Shown: positions 62,320-64,000 of the stretch, piece after piece | How the letters are laid out: every line of letters starts with the position of its first letter | Position numbering within the stretch: the first letter of the stretch is position 1 | Assembly (NCBI GenBank): GCA_027922465.2 | Contig: BQMF02000037.1 | Coordinates: forward strand, 992,001-1,056,000 | Direction of reading: 5' to 3' | From: Turritopsis dohrnii | Taxonomy: Eukaryota; Cnidaria; Hydrozoa; Anthoathecata; Oceaniidae | Length of the DNA: 64,000 bases | Position numbers and translations under genes: made by a program | The notes under the pieces: generated by a model | What the model was told of the DNA's origin: nothing | Database searches by the model: none | Seen by the model: only the letters and a program-made list of their open reading frames with translations

Positions 62320-63966
62320 TGGGGACCAACTTATCAAAAGCGTTTTCATAGTAATATTAATTGAAATAATAGTATAAAGTATGGTGTATTTACAATAATT
62401 TCAAAACAAAAATGGCTCATCTTGCGTATTTATACCATGGACCTCCCGAATTATGTGTTTTTCAAACCATGTTAGCTCAAAATCATTGTGACAATGTATG
62501 TAGCAAAAAAAAATCCTGGATTTTGCCGAACCCATATTGCTTGGTTCTAAATCTTTGGTGACGCGAGAAGTCGTGAGACATCCGTCTAAAATTTCCCGTT
62601 AGTTTGTTTCCATTAAACACGTATATCAAACTTTTTACATCTCGCTGCAATTACTGTTTTGGTGATTATTCTTAGTGTTACTTGTTGTTATCAAAAGCAG
62701 CATCAGTGACGGTTCTACTCGAATTACTAATTGTTCTCAATAACATCCATTTTTGAATCCAAAGGCGAACTTTTTTGTTAAAATGAATGAGTACCAGGGC
62801 ATTAACACTTGCGTTCGATAGAGCTATTGTCCCTGCCAAGTACTGAAGAAATGCTGCATTTCGATTGGCTGGCCAAATTTGAAGAAGAGGTGAAGCAATC
62901 AGGTACGGTATGTAGAAAGTAATGACAGTTAAAATAAGTAATGATGAAAGTTTGGTAACTACAACATCTGCCTTCGAAAGAATGTTACTTTGAGAAGAAT
63001 TTGTTTTATGGCGCCGCATTACTAGAATCGATTTTCCAAAGAACACCAAGACACTTATAACTGCCATCCAGACTAGTGCCACTAAACATAATTCCGCTTC
63101 AACAATGTACCCGTAGATTGTTGCCAAGCATTTTAACGTGACCAAAACGAATGTCAAAAATGGTATAGCGATCATAAATCTCTTGATTTTTTGAAGCCGC
63201 ATATTCCGTTTGGGTTTGGTCAAATACCGAACTGTGACATATCGATCGTACGACAGAAGCATCAGTGTATAAATAGAACAGATCGGGAAATAGAAAATCA
63301 GAAATTCTGCCACTATATGCAAGTTATAGTGTTGATCAGGATGAAACCAACCACTCATAAGCGCTATAGATACATTTGATAGTAACCCAGTAAATAAATC
63401 GTACACATTCATCATAAACACTAACCTCATCGACGTGTTGTGAAGTTGATGCGTTTTCCATAACGCAATAATAACTACTGTATTTAAAAGGACGTTAGAT
63501 GGACTAAGGAAAGCATTAATTACTGTCAGTATTAACTGTTGCTGTTTGCTTATGAGGAACATGTTGCTATAATATGTCTTGGCTGTGCTAGTTTCGTTTA
63601 ATTTCATATTCGATAACTGTTGTCACACTACCCTTGTACAGATCTTGTTCAAATGAATTCTATACAGGTGGATAACGTTTCCTTTTCTTTTGAATGGTGT
63701 TTGCCAACTTCGTGCCTTGGTAAATGTTAAATAGCCTGAGTTCGAGTATTAAAGCACTGTTTTCACGATCGATTGTCTTTGGCTTTAAGCAAATGTATTT
63801 AATAGGCCAATGAAGGTGGTCAATTTTATTTTAATTTCTCTAGAGTTTTAATGCCTTAATCGAGAGCAACAAATCAAGTTCAAATTGAATAATATAAGTG
63901 ATTGTATCCCCTCCTCCATTTAACTCAACTTTTTTCCATCACAGATATTATTACCGGACTATCTCC
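62320..63966. repeat. Distal copy of the tandem duplicated unit
   Basis: The partner of 58860-60655; contains the intact receptor gene and its flanks, in the same orientation. Confidence 0.85.
62678..63607 (-). CDS. Rhodopsin-like (class A) G-protein-coupled receptor, intact copy
   Basis: A 309-aa single-exon receptor with an ATG at 63607 and TAA at 62678. The short extracellular N-terminus has an N-glycosylation sequon (NET, 4-6). Seven hydrophobic helices follow: about 25-49, 60-84, 98-120, 142-165, 173-195, 217-240 and 251-276. The E/DRY motif is canonical as DRY at 121-123. TM6 has FYIPYL in place of CWxP, and TM7 has NASVNALVL in place of NPxxY. A compact intronless receptor with a weak TM7 motif in a tandem array fits lineage-specific chemoreceptor-like GPCRs, but the ligand is unknown. 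Relative to the proximal copy its C-tail is shortened by an indel that brings in an early stop (ends AAFDNNK). Confidence 0.85.
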   Translation of the reverse strand: MKLNETSTAKTYYSNMFLISKQQQLILTVINAFLSPSNVLLNTVVIIALWKTHQLHNTSMRLVFMMNVYDLFTGLLSNVSIALMSGWFHPDQHYNLHIVAEFLIFYFPICSIYTLMLLSYDRYVTVRYLTKPKRNMRLQKIKRFMIAIPFLTFVLVTLKCLATIYGYIVEAELCLVALVWMAVISVLVFFGKSILVMRRHKTNSSQSNILSKADVVVTKLSSLLILTVITFYIPYLIASPLLQIWPANRNAAFLQYLAGTIALSNASVNALVLIHFNKKVRLWIQKWMLLRTISNSSRTVTDAAFDNNK

Positions 63967-64000
63967 CATAAAGAGCTACACCAAATTGTCGAATTTTAGG

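Overview
The window reads as nuclear DNA of an early-branching animal, most likely a cnidarian. It is AT-rich, genes have many short GT-AG introns, spacing is compact, and unclassified inverted-repeat DNA elements are very common in introns and gaps. The species call is an inference: the gene set (ACSL3/4-type ligase, creatine-kinase-like protein, MRPL17, ANKRD16, SAP130, B3GALT6, FBXO36, USF) is metazoan, while the tandem receptor genes and several orphan proteins look lineage-specific.

Layout. 1-1700: possible exons of a minus-strand gene. 1726-8643 (+): a 14-exon long-chain acyl-CoA synthetase, 709 aa, whose last introns carry two DNA elements. 8644-11608: gap with repeat copies. 11609-16371 (+): an 8-exon, 452-aa creatine-kinase-family protein whose frame is intact but which has lost several nucleotide-binding residues; it is the most interesting gene here. 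17665-24600: weak open frames, one convincing 342-codon orphan exon (18425-19453, -), and repeats. 24625-25620 (-): broken pogo/Tigger transposase. 27187-28480 (+): broken coiled-coil frame followed by a Helitron N-terminal fragment. 30572-31810 (+): single-exon type II membrane protein with a glycosyltransferase-like DxD motif. 33444-34642: one TA-flanked inverted-repeat element nested in another.

35001-48692 is a run of minus-strand housekeeping genes: MRPL17 (start not found), intronless ANKRD16, a 92-aa three-exon probable mitochondrial protein, and 15-exon SAP130. 49701-50920 (+) is B3GALT6; 51096-51653 (-) is FBXO36; 52230-58645 (+) is a six-exon USF transcription factor whose first intron holds a hAT-like element containing a tRNA-derived SINE. 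58860-64000 holds a tandem duplication of a rhodopsin-like GPCR gene: the distal copy is intact, the proximal copy has lost its ATG.

Functionally this is a mix rather than a pathway: lipid activation (ACSL), phosphagen-kinase-like protein, mitochondrial translation (MRPL17), translational fidelity (ANKRD16), chromatin repression (SAP130), proteoglycan linker synthesis (B3GALT6), ubiquitin ligase adaptor (FBXO36), E-box transcription (USF) and chemoreception-like GPCRs. FBXO36/USF and SAP130/B3GALT6 are divergent pairs separated by about 0.6 and 1.0 kb and may share promoters. All exon models were built by eye from splice sites, frame continuity and remembered family sequences; no database search was run.
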